Notes: generated by a model not told the origin, from the letters alone. A stretch of DNA of 5,844 bases from JAIFWC01 sp035688135 (GCA_035688135.1 DASSNG010000020.1:1-5844); one strand, 5' to 3'; positions 1 through 5,811 are shown, counted from the stretch's first letter. A program made the numbers and translations.

Positions 1-968
1 TCGTTGGCGGTAATGACTATGGAGCGGGCGGCCTGCGGGAAGTCCCTGTTCTTTAGCTCGGCCAGGCCCAGGTCTTTAGTCTCATAAGTAGGCAGGTTCT
101 TGGAAGTTATGAATACCCGGGTATGCAGGCCGGCTTTTTCGCCTTCGTAGACCACTGCCCCGTCGCTTTTTTTAAAGACATCCATATGGTCCTGTACAAA
201 CTTTAGCCCCACAGGCGTGGATTGGCTTTCAAAATAGCGCTTGTCATTAGAAATACTTAACTTGTTAAGTATTTTGTCAAAGTATTCAAAACTCAATTTT
301 ACGCCGGTCTGGTGCAGATCGTTTATAGCGGGGTCGTCTTGTGTGTAAACATGCTGGTTTATAGCTTCTATCTTGGCCTTGGCGGCCGGGTCTGATTCGA
401 ACTTCTGGTAGCCATAGGCGTAAGCCCTGCCCAGGAAGTCCCGGCTGTTTTCGCCCTGCCCTTTAAGTTCGCGCAGCCCATAGATGGCTATGGCCACATG
501 CCGGCCTACGTCGCCGTGGTAGCTGAGCCTTCTGACGGTTGCTCCCCGGCTTTCCAGAAGGCTGGATATGGCATCGCCGGCGATATAGCTGTACAGGTGC
601 CCGATATGCATTTCTTTGAACGGGTTAGGGTCGCCGAATTCCACCAGGACCTCCTGGTCGGCCAAGGGTTTTGGCAGGTCGGTCGCGCTGGCGGCGGCCT
701 TTTTAAGCGCTTCATCAGTCATCTTAAAATTAATAAAACCGGGGCCGGCTATAGTGACTTCTTTGACACCGGGATGGTCCTTAAGCCCGTCGACCAGCTG
801 CTGGGCTATCTGGTGGGGGCTGGCCGCAGCGTTCTTGGCCAGCTGCAGCGCCGCATTGGTGGCGTAATCGCCGAATTTCTCTTCGGGCCGGCTAAGCTGC
901 GGCTCGATATCGGCGTCAAACAATTTTTTGGCGGCAGCCTTTATGGCGCCATTCAGCTCCTGGTACAT
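1..968 (-). CDS. argS: Arginyl-tRNA synthetase, N-terminal 322 residues (3' end beyond window)
   Basis: Charges tRNA-Arg with arginine in the cytoplasm, using ATP. The minus-strand frame is open from the ATG at 966-968 to the window edge, so only the N-terminal 322 residues are seen; family members are usually around 550 or more. Residues 1-90 resemble the additional N-terminal domain that contacts the tRNA D-loop, including 'EKFGDYATN' (30-38) and 'GPGFINFK' (75-82). The class I HIGH motif is intact at 121-124, within 'GDPNPFKEMHIGHLY', a version I associate with CPR bacteria. 'YHGDVGRH' follows, where other ArgRS carry 'NDWGRQ'. The KMSKS-type loop and the C-terminal anticodon-binding domain would lie outside. 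No Shine-Dalgarno is visible before the ATG, only AAAAG. It lies 16 bases after the DUF1361 stop, which suggests co-transcription. An AT-rich perfect inverted repeat lies inside it at 251-274. Confidence 0.95.
   Translation of the reverse strand, partial: MYQELNGAIKAAAKKLFDADIEPQLSRPEEKFGDYATNAALQLAKNAAASPHQIAQQLVDGLKDHPGVKEVTIAGPGFINFKMTDEALKKAAASATDLPKPLADQEVLVEFGDPNPFKEMHIGHLYSYIAGDAISSLLESRGATVRRLSYHGDVGRHVAIAIYGLRELKGQGENSRDFLGRAYAYGYQKFESDPAAKAKIEAINQHVYTQDDPAINDLHQTGVKLSFEYFDKILNKLSISNDKRYFESQSTPVGLKFVQDHMDVFKKSDGAVVYEGEKAGLHTRVFITSKNLPTYETKDLGLAELKNRDFPQAARSIVITAN
251..274. repeat. Perfect 10-bp inverted repeat inside argS
   Basis: The arms AAATACTTAA (251-260) and TTAAGTATTT (265-274) are exact reverse complements around a 4-base spacer. 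As RNA on either strand this would form a 10-bp A/U-rich hairpin with a tetraloop (CAAG in the argS mRNA, CUUG on the other strand). It lies in argS codons of about 232-240, in a patch clearly richer in A/T than the rest of the gene. The protein reads through without interruption. It could be a chance codon arrangement, a remnant of a small repeat, or a regulatory or processing hairpin; the sequence alone does not decide. Confidence 0.6.
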
Positions 969-984
969 CTTTTAATAATAACAG

Positions 985-1653
985 TTAGTCACCGCTGGTC
1001 TTAGATGGGCGCGTAACTATCCAGAACGCCAGGTACAAAAGGCTGATAAGGATGAAGAACAGCGCCGTCACGTTAAAAGCCCGCGGGTTGCCAAATGGAT
1101 CTATCACGCTGTCCGATACGTTCACCAGCACGCTGCCCGGGTTGGTAATGACGTCCCAGGTATTCCAGCGCAGGTCGCGGCCCAGGTAGATGGCAAAGCC
1201 GCAGAACAGGATAATCAGCTCGATGATTATATAGCTTCTTAGCGCCCTTATCCGGTTTAGAAGTTCGCGGTGAACCAGGAACAGCCCGGCAAAACCAAGA
1301 GCAAAGCCTACAAAAACCAGCAGGCTTATCATCACGATGTCATAAAGCTGGCTTATCTCGCCGTTAGGCACCACGTGGATGAAATCCGTCAGGACATACC
1401 AGGTGTTTGGCAGGAAAATCAGCCAAAGCAGACTAAGGGCGATGTTTGGCCAGCTTAGCCAGCGGTGATGCCGAAGATTCCGGCAAAGGATTACCGCCAG
1501 AGCCAGGCTGGCCCAGGCCAGCAGCAGGTTCCAGGGGATGAACGAGTAGCGGGTGGTCCCCGTTAAGATAATCCTAAAGCACAGCAGCAGACTGTCGGCC
1601 AAAGTCAAAATACCCAAAGCCAGGCCGAAGCGCTTCTGCCAATCCCAGTCCAT
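985..1653 (-). CDS. DUF1361-family multi-pass membrane protein
   Basis: Integral membrane protein of 222 residues with no known biochemical role. Hydrophobic segments fall near residues 10-29, 39-57, 69-88, 106-127, 141-157 and 195-213, suggesting about six membrane spans. The DUF1361 assignment rests on 'PWNLLLAW' (40-47), 'LPNTWYVLTDFIH' (81-93) and 'IYLGRDLRWNTWD' (155-167). These match the WN..LAW, F.PN..Y..TDL.H and GIYLGR..RWNSWD pattern I remember for that family. The length is typical, so the gene looks intact. It starts at the ATG at 1651-1653, which has no Shine-Dalgarno; a TATAAT box ends six bases before it, so translation may begin on a leaderless mRNA. argS follows after 16 bases and is probably in the same transcript. 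The family call is by motif memory; the function is unknown. Confidence 0.85.
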   Translation of the reverse strand: MDWDWQKRFGLALGILTLADSLLLCFRIILTGTTRYSFIPWNLLLAWASLALAVILCRNLRHHRWLSWPNIALSLLWLIFLPNTWYVLTDFIHVVPNGEISQLYDIVMISLLVFVGFALGFAGLFLVHRELLNRIRALRSYIIIELIILFCGFAIYLGRDLRWNTWDVITNPGSVLVNVSDSVIDPFGNPRAFNVTALFFILISLLYLAFWIVTRPSKTSGD

Positions 1654-1659
1654 GCTTAG

Positions 1660-1665
1660 ATTATA
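1660..1665 (-). promoter_or_regulatory. -10 box (TATAAT) of a likely leaderless promoter for DUF1361-argS
   Basis: The minus strand reads TATAAT, then CTAAGC, then the ATG of the DUF1361 gene. A perfect -10 consensus ending six bases before the start codon puts the expected transcription start at or next to the A of the ATG, the usual arrangement for leaderless mRNA. The -35 is poor: TTGCCG lies 20 bases upstream (1686-1691) and CCGATT at 17 (1683-1688). No ribosome binding site lies between the box and the ATG. Confidence 0.65.
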
Positions 1666-1674
1666 GCTTTTTTG

Positions 1675-1707
1675 CCCGCTAAAATCGGCAAGCCCCGTTT
1701 TAGCCGG
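1675..1707. repeat. Imperfect inverted repeat between the NTF2-like gene and the DUF1361 promoter
   Basis: CCCGCTAAAA (1675-1684) and TTTTAGCCGG (1698-1707) pair at nine of ten positions around a 13-base loop. On the minus strand the hairpin begins two bases after the TAG of the upstream gene and ends nine bases before the TATAAT box. It has no T-tract after it on either strand, so it is not a standard intrinsic terminator. It covers the -35 area of the DUF1361 promoter and could be an operator, or a hairpin protecting the 3' end of the upstream mRNA. Confidence 0.45.
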
Positions 1708-1708
1708 T

Positions 1709-2161
1709 CTAAGCTGCGGCGCCGATAGGCCGTACGGCCTGGTCCTGCAGGCGGAATATCATCTGGCTGATTTTCCAGCTGCCGGTGCTGGTCTTTACCA
1801 GTATGTAATCTATGCTGCCCCGGACCGTCCATACATAACGGTCGCCCCGGTCGGCCACGTAATGCAGGTGCTCCACCGAAGTGCTGACCTTTGCCCGGCG
1901 GCTGCTGACCATCCGCACCGCCAGCCGCTTGATGAAGTGGCGGGTAGCGTAAAAGTAGCTGCCGATTTCACGGCGCCAGCCGTCAATCAGCCTTTTCTTT
2001 GGTATCACGGCCGGCATCTCGCCGCTTAAAGCCTTGTTGTCTATGAACGGTTTCTTTACGAAGTAGTCCTCCAGGCGTTCCCACTGTTTCATATCCTGCA
2101 GCTGGGAAACGCTGGTGACGATTTCTTTAATAACTTCTTTATCGCTTATGTGTTCTTCCAC
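1709..2161 (-). CDS. Small NTF2/SnoaL-like protein of unknown role
   Basis: Protein of 150 residues, soluble in appearance, with no signal peptide or membrane segment. The layout suggests the NTF2/SnoaL cone fold. It has an N-terminal helix pair (about 5-36, with 'QDMKQWERLEDYF' like the family's helix of 'W..l..l..dD'), a middle region with 'YATRHFIKRLAV' (71-82) matching the 'H.....v.v' strand, and C-terminal strands 'DRYVWTVRGSIDYILVKTSTGSWKISQM', of which the GSWKI part (127-131) is the usual final-strand pattern. No clear catalytic set can be read, so an enzymatic role cannot be assigned. The start is GTG at 2159-2161, chosen because AGGAG lies seven bases before it. The gene is divergent from the M48 protease and followed by an inverted repeat, so it may be its own transcript. 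The fold call is moderate; a plain hypothetical protein is the alternative. Confidence 0.75.
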   Translation of the reverse strand: MEEHISDKEVIKEIVTSVSQLQDMKQWERLEDYFVKKPFIDNKALSGEMPAVIPKKRLIDGWRREIGSYFYATRHFIKRLAVRMVSSRRAKVSTSVEHLHYVADRGDRYVWTVRGSIDYILVKTSTGSWKISQMIFRLQDQAVRPIGAAA

Positions 2162-2168
2162 TTTTTGG

Positions 2169-2173
2169 CTCCT
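2169..2173 (-). promoter_or_regulatory. Shine-Dalgarno (AGGAG) for the GTG-started NTF2-like gene
   Basis: The minus strand reads AGGAG, seven bases, then GTG at 2161-2159. This is the evidence for the non-ATG start. It stands out because the argS, DUF1361, M48 and ABC ATPase starts in this window have no comparable site. Confidence 0.8.
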
Positions 2174-2240
2174 GTTTAATTTTGGTCATAGCGTAAGTTT
2201 CGCAAGCCTGACTGAAAAATAGCTAAGAATTGGATTGCGG

Positions 2241-2260
2241 GCGGTAAGAATTGTTACTGC
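2241..2260. repeat. Short inverted repeat in the divergent intergenic region
   Basis: GCGGTAA (2241-2247) and TTACTGC (2254-2260) pair over seven positions, one of them G-T, around the loop GAATTG. It sits in the 189-base region between the divergent NTF2-like gene and the M48 protease, where a shared operator would be expected. No confident promoter is visible on either strand here; TATTTT (2287-2292, plus) and TAAAAT (2288-2293, minus) are only weak -10 candidates without -35 partners. Confidence 0.3.
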
Positions 2261-2350
2261 TTATGTTTTTCTTAATCCGCTGCTTCTATTTTACACCACC
2301 ATTCTGTCCCTTTATTTTCATGGCATGGTAGTGGTAATCTTTACTTAATC

Positions 2351-4675
2351 ATGCGCGCCAAACTGTTCGCCGCGTCAATCTGGACCCTTGGTCTTTTGTT
2401 CGGCATGCTGGCGGCCGTGCTGTTTCTGGCGCTCTATTCTCAGGGCACGATTTCAGTGGCGGCCGTGCTGATCCTGACGGTGCTTTTGAATGTGGTGATG
2501 TGGCTGATCAGCCCCAAGCTTATGGACTGGACCCTTAAGTTCTTTTATAAAGCGACATTCTATACGGAGGCGGACCTGGAATCGGCCTACCCTAAGTACG
2601 CGCAGTTTATCCGGCAGACCGTCCAGCAGAATAAAACCCCCTTCCCTAAAGTAAGAATCATTAACGACGATAATCCTACCGCCTACAGCTTTGGCTCCGG
2701 CAAGTGGAACGCCCGCCTGGTATTTACCCAGGGAATTATGACCTACCTTGAAGAGGACGAGGTGGAAGCGGTCCTGGCTCACGAGCTGGGCCACATCGTA
2801 CACCGGGATTTCATAGTGATGTCGATTGCCAACGCCCTTATCCAGCTGATGTACGAGATTTATTACATCCTGGCCCACAGCAGCGGGCGCAGCGACCGGA
2901 AAGACGGCCGGCTGGCCATGATTGGCTGGATAGCTTATATCTTTTACTTCATAGGCACTTACATAGTCCTGTACCTGAACCGCCTGCGGGAATATTATGC
3001 CGACGAATTCTCGGCGGAAACGCTTAAACAGGGCGACGCGCTGTCGCGGGCCCTTATAAAGGTCGCTTATGGCATCATGGCCAAAGAAGACAGCGCCAGC
3101 GGCGCACGGCTGCTGGAAAGTACCAAGACCATGGGAATCATGAGCCTGCAGTCGGCCAAAAGCGCCGGGCTGGCCATGAAAGTCACGAACATGCAGCCTG
3201 ATAAGGTTGCCCAGGTAATGCTTTTTGACGTGGTGAGCCCCTGGGCAAAACTTGCCCAGCTGTCATCTACCCACCCGCTGACCGGTATGCGGATATTAAG
3301 GCTCCAGAAAATGGACATGGCAGCCGGCAAGCCGGCGCTATACGACATCGAATCCGCCCGGCAGAATTCCCAGCTGGATAAAGGCAGGCTCTGGCGCGGG
3401 TTCTTTGTGGGCGGTTTCATGTACTTTTCCGTCTGGATAATCGTAATAGGCTGCCTGATAGCCGGCGCGGCTATCAATGCCGCAAATATTGATTCCACAC
3501 TGGTGGCGCCAATTTCGTTCGTAGTCATCCTGGCCCTGCTGCTGGCGCGGCTGTTTTATAAGTATCCGGCTATCAAAAATCCGCCGGCCGGAAACGTATA
3601 TGAGCTTATGACGGACCTGTACGCCAGCCCGGTCCGCGGCCGCCCGGTGCAGCTGAACGGTTCTATAATCGGACGCGGCGTTCCGGGATATATGTTCAGC
3701 GAAGACATGATGATGCAGGACAATACGGGACTTTTGTACCTGGACTACCAGGGGCGGATACCGCTCTTCAGTAATCTTATGTTCGCCCTGAAAAAAATCA
3801 AGAAGCTGGTGGGCCAGAACGTACAGGCCAGCGGCTGGTTCTTTAGGTCCAACACGCAGTTTTTGAGGCTTAAGCGGGTAGACGCCGGGCCCGGAGGCGT
3901 ATTCAAGAGCTATCCCAGGCTATGGGCGGTAGTCGGCTCTGTGCTTGCCGCATTATTGGCTTCCATATTCCTGAGCGTAGTAGCAGCGGCAGACACCAGC
4001 TCATTCAAATCCACTTATAACACCGCCGCACAGCCGGCGGCCTCAAGTTGTGACTTCAATATGCCGTTAAGGATCTGTCTTTCCGCCGACAAAAAGACAG
4101 TCCACTCGTCAGATGATATTACCCTTACGGCAACCGTACAGAACACGGGTTCTACTGATTTCAGTTACACATTCAGCTGCACTTATACCCAGCCCAGCCT
4201 GATAATTAACGGCGTGGATAAATCTTTGGGAATCGTCTGCGGGCAGGCTCTTACGCCTGTCACGATCAAAGCCAAATCAACCCAGACATATCGTACGACT
4301 ATTTCCGGAGCCGATCTGAACGAAGGTACGAATTTGGTTTCTGCAACGTGGGCCGGACGCCCAAGCGGCGTCCTACAAATAAAACTTTTAGGATTATCCG
4401 GCGGCGAAGCAACGCAACAATTTTCAGTTTGCCAAAACCAGCAGGATGATCATAACCTGCCGGGTTACTGTAGTGTAATAATGGTCACCCTTAAAGAACC
4501 CTACCAGAACTTTTCATGCAGCGAATGGAAACACCTGTTACAGCCCTCGGGGCTGACTTTACCATGTACCAGTACGATGGATATCGGCGTGGCGGCCGTC
4601 TATGTGCCAAAATCAGAACATCAACTCTGGGCCGGTAAGATAAATCAACTCCCCCAGGTAGAGCAAGCCATTTAA
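2351..4675 (+). CDS. HtpX-like M48 membrane zinc metalloprotease with extra cytosolic domain and cysteine-rich exported C-terminal domain
   Basis: Membrane protease, probably cleaving membrane or misfolded proteins as HtpX does; the substrate is unknown. Two spans (about 7-29, 33-54) precede the M48 domain. Zinc ligands are H144 and H148 in HELGH, with catalytic E145, and the third ligand E214 in 'LREYYADEFSAE'. 'STHPLTGMRILRL' (305-318) is the usual closing motif. Further hydrophobic segments are at about 154-175, 189-209, 351-375 and 383-403. Residues 417-510 form a compact domain ('SPVRGRPVQLNGSIIGRG', 'NVQASGWFFR') that I recall from other long M48 proteins and that looks OB-like. A last span (about 525-547) leads to residues 548-774, with an immunoglobulin-like stretch (590-667) and eight cysteines. 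The protein is far longer than HtpX (about 290). The ATG at 2351 has no Shine-Dalgarno. The 3' end abuts a convergent tRNA gene without a terminator between them. Confidence 0.93.
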   Translation: MRAKLFAASIWTLGLLFGMLAAVLFLALYSQGTISVAAVLILTVLLNVVMWLISPKLMDWTLKFFYKATFYTEADLESAYPKYAQFIRQTVQQNKTPFPKVRIINDDNPTAYSFGSGKWNARLVFTQGIMTYLEEDEVEAVLAHELGHIVHRDFIVMSIANALIQLMYEIYYILAHSSGRSDRKDGRLAMIGWIAYIFYFIGTYIVLYLNRLREYYADEFSAETLKQGDALSRALIKVAYGIMAKEDSASGARLLESTKTMGIMSLQSAKSAGLAMKVTNMQPDKVAQVMLFDVVSPWAKLAQLSSTHPLTGMRILRLQKMDMAAGKPALYDIESARQNSQLDKGRLWRGFFVGGFMYFSVWIIVIGCLIAGAAINAANIDSTLVAPISFVVILALLLARLFYKYPAIKNPPAGNVYELMTDLYASPVRGRPVQLNGSIIGRGVPGYMFSEDMMMQDNTGLLYLDYQGRIPLFSNLMFALKKIKKLVGQNVQASGWFFRSNTQFLRLKRVDAGPGGVFKSYPRLWAVVGSVLAALLASIFLSVVAAADTSSFKSTYNTAAQPAASSCDFNMPLRICLSADKKTVHSSDDITLTATVQNTGSTDFSYTFSCTYTQPSLIINGVDKSLGIVCGQALTPVTIKAKSTQTYRTTISGADLNEGTNLVSATWAGRPSGVLQIKLLGLSGGEATQQFSVCQNQQDDHNLPGYCSVIMVTLKEPYQNFSCSEWKHLLQPSGLTLPCTSTMDIGVAAVYVPKSEHQLWAGKINQLPQVEQAI

Positions 4676-4679
4676 GGTT

Positions 4680-4770
4680 TGGCGGAGGGACAGGGATTCG
4701 AACCCTGGATACCCTTGCGGGTAAACCGCCTTTCCAAGGCGGCGCCATAGACCAACTAGGCGACCCCTCC
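4680..4770 (-). tRNA. tRNA-Ser(GGA), with encoded CCA
   Basis: The minus strand folds as a complete class II tRNA. The acceptor stem is GGAGGGG with TCCCTCC (one G-U pair), the D-arm is GCC/GGC, and the anticodon stem is CCGCC/GGCGG around TTGGAAA, giving anticodon GGA (4733-4735), which reads UCC and UCU serine codons. The long variable arm is a TACCC/GGGTA stem closed by a GCAA tetraloop, and the T-arm is CAGGG-TTCGAAT-CCCTG. The discriminator base is G, as expected for serine. CCA is encoded at 4682-4680. The 88-base body plus CCA is normal for tRNA-Ser. The gene is convergent with the M48 protease, four bases from its stop codon. Confidence 0.97.
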
Positions 4771-4780
4771 GTACTGAAAT

Positions 4781-4789
4781 ATTTTAACA
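4781..4789 (-). promoter_or_regulatory. Extended -10 promoter of tRNA-Ser
   Basis: The minus strand reads TGTTAAAAT, an extended -10 (TGn plus TAAAAT). The -10 hexamer ends ten bases before the mature tRNA 5' end at 4770, leaving a leader of about four bases for RNase P to remove. A standard -35 at 16-18 bases is not evident; TTGTAA lies 23 bases upstream, too far. The extended -10 may compensate. Confidence 0.6.
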
Positions 4790-4825
4790 GATTAGGACCC
4801 CTGATTTTTTTACAACTTTTTTTCG

Positions 4826-4855
4826 TTGCCCGCTTTATGAAAATGGGATTACACT
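4826..4855 (+). promoter_or_regulatory. Candidate sigma-70-type promoter before the terminator and ABC gene
   Basis: TTGCCC (4826-4831) and TACACT (4850-4855) are separated by 18 bases, each a fair match to the -35 and -10 consensus. Transcription would begin near 4862. The RNA would reach the terminator at 4892-4914 after about 30 bases, so it would give a short RNA of roughly 50 bases or, with read-through, the leader of the ABC transporter mRNA. No better promoter is visible between the terminator and the ABC start codon. Confidence 0.45.
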
Positions 4856-4891
4856 AAACGTATAGAGACTTAGGTTTGGGGAGCTGGAAAG

Positions 4892-4914
4892 AAAGAGGTG
4901 GGGACCTCTTTTTT
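4892..4914 (+). terminator. Rho-independent terminator upstream of the ABC ATPase gene
   Basis: AAAGAGGT (4892-4899) and ACCTCTTT (4904-4911) form a perfect 8-bp stem with a GGGG loop, and the run of six T continues to 4914. This is a standard intrinsic terminator on the plus strand. It could end read-through from the M48 protease gene, 217 bases upstream beyond the convergent tRNA, or act on a short transcript from the candidate promoter at 4826-4855. It ends 42 bases before the ABC start codon. Confidence 0.85.
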
Positions 4915-4956
4915 CATATCAAAAATATCAAGTAACAGCGGAACGGCGTATTTATC

Positions 4957-5811
4957 ATGGCCCTCATACAATTAAACGAAGTGTCCAAGCTATACGGCTT
5001 TGGCGATGCGGCAACCTTGGCTCTGGATGAGATTTCTTTATCCGTAGAAAAAGGTGAATTCGTAGCCGTGATGGGCCCCAGCGGCAGCGGCAAGACCACG
5101 CTTATGAACATCATCGGCCTGCTGGATAAGCCCTCTCATGGCAGCTACGTGCTGGGCGGCAGGCAGGTGGCGAACCAGCCGGCTTCGCGCCAGGCCCGCC
5201 TGCGCCGCGACCAGATCGGTTTTGTATTTCAGTCATATAACCTGCTGCCGCGCCTTAATGTGTTAGACAACGTATCCTTGCCCTTAGCCTACAAGGGTCT
5301 TACTCCGGTCAGGCGGGCCAAACGGGCCAGCGATATCCTGGAGCTGGTCGGCATGCGCGACCGCGAATACTACATGCCAAACCAGCTGGCGGGGGGCCAG
5401 GCCCAGCGGGCGGCCATAGCCAGGGCGCTGATTAACAAACCCAGCATCATCATCGCCGACGAACCCACCGGCAACCTGGACAGCCACGACAGCCGGGTAG
5501 TAATGGAGCTGTTCGCCGAAATCCACCGCCAGGGCAATACCGTTCTGCTGGTCACACACAACCCGGAACTGACCCGTTACGCCAGCCGGGTCATCTACAT
5601 GTACGACGGGGCGATAGTGGGAGACGAGCAGACGGCAATCGGCCAGATGGCCCGCCATGCCCGCCGGATATTCTTCAAAAAACCCCGGACAACCGAAGAC
5701 GATATCGCCGCCGGCGTTTCGGCGCTGATGAAGGATGTGCCGGGAGCGGACACCAAATCAAAAGCCAAGCGTAAGCCGCGCCGTAAAAAGGCTTCCAGGA
5801 GCAAAAACTGA
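4957..5811 (+). CDS. ABC transporter ATP-binding protein, MacB/LolD-like
   Basis: ATPase subunit that powers a membrane permease pair by ATP hydrolysis at the inner face of the membrane. The closest recognisable group is MacB/LolD/FtsE-like: 'GEFVAVMGPSGSGKTTLMN' (33-51) with Walker A at 40-47, 'MNIIGLLDKP' (50-59), Q-loop 'FQSYNLLP' (91-98), signature LAGGQ (144-148), Walker B 'IIIADE' (164-169) with D-loop 'GNLDS' (172-176), and H-loop H201 in 'VTHNPEL'. The signature has Ala instead of the common Ser, and 'QAQRAAIARAL' replaces 'QQQRVAIARAL'. The core ends near residue 225; the remaining 59 residues are an extension ending in a Lys/Arg-rich tail (265-284, 11 basic of 20). No clear Shine-Dalgarno precedes the ATG. 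The stop codon overlaps the next start by one base, indicating translational coupling with a permease. Substrate unknown. Confidence 0.93.
   Translation: MALIQLNEVSKLYGFGDAATLALDEISLSVEKGEFVAVMGPSGSGKTTLMNIIGLLDKPSHGSYVLGGRQVANQPASRQARLRRDQIGFVFQSYNLLPRLNVLDNVSLPLAYKGLTPVRRAKRASDILELVGMRDREYYMPNQLAGGQAQRAAIARALINKPSIIIADEPTGNLDSHDSRVVMELFAEIHRQGNTVLLVTHNPELTRYASRVIYMYDGAIVGDEQTAIGQMARHARRIFFKKPRTTEDDIAAGVSALMKDVPGADTKSKAKRKPRRKKASRSKN
5797..5801 (+). promoter_or_regulatory. Shine-Dalgarno (AGGAG) for the downstream permease
   Basis: AGGAG lies in the last codons of the ABC ATPase gene, nine bases before the ATG at 5811. Together with the TGATG overlap it supports re-initiation and coupled translation of the two transporter subunits. 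Confidence 0.75.

Noticed and set aside
498..1004. Plus-strand open frame of 168 codons
   Set aside because: It is antisense to argS, whose protein has an intact HIGH motif and family-wide similarity; the plus frame has no recognisable domain.
1727..1740. Perfect 14-bp palindrome AGGCCGTACGGCCT near the end of the NTF2-like gene
   Set aside because: A spacer-free 14-bp palindrome has a fair chance of occurring once in several kilobases; it lies in coding sequence with no supporting context.
2409..2470. 14-base direct repeat TGGCGGCCGTGCTG at 2409-2422 and 2457-2470
   Set aside because: The copies are 48 bases apart, in frame, and encode similar Ala-Ala-Val-Leu stretches of adjacent membrane spans; shared codon choice explains it.
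2453..3528. Minus-strand open frames inside the protease gene (2453-2878 and 3067-3528)
   Set aside because: They are shadows of the 774-codon M48 gene, which carries HELGH and the third zinc ligand; no ribosome site or domain supports them.
4491..4748. Minus-strand open frame of 85 codons
   Set aside because: It runs through the tRNA-Ser gene and antisense to the protease end; its peptide is translated tRNA sequence.
4801..4823. T-runs at 4804-4811 and 4817-4823 considered as a terminator
   Set aside because: No stable hairpin precedes either T-run on the plus strand; the real terminator is further on at 4892-4914.
5284..5804. Minus-strand open frames opposite the ABC ATPase gene
   Set aside because: The plus strand encodes a complete ATPase with all the motifs in order; the opposite frames are its GC-driven shadows.
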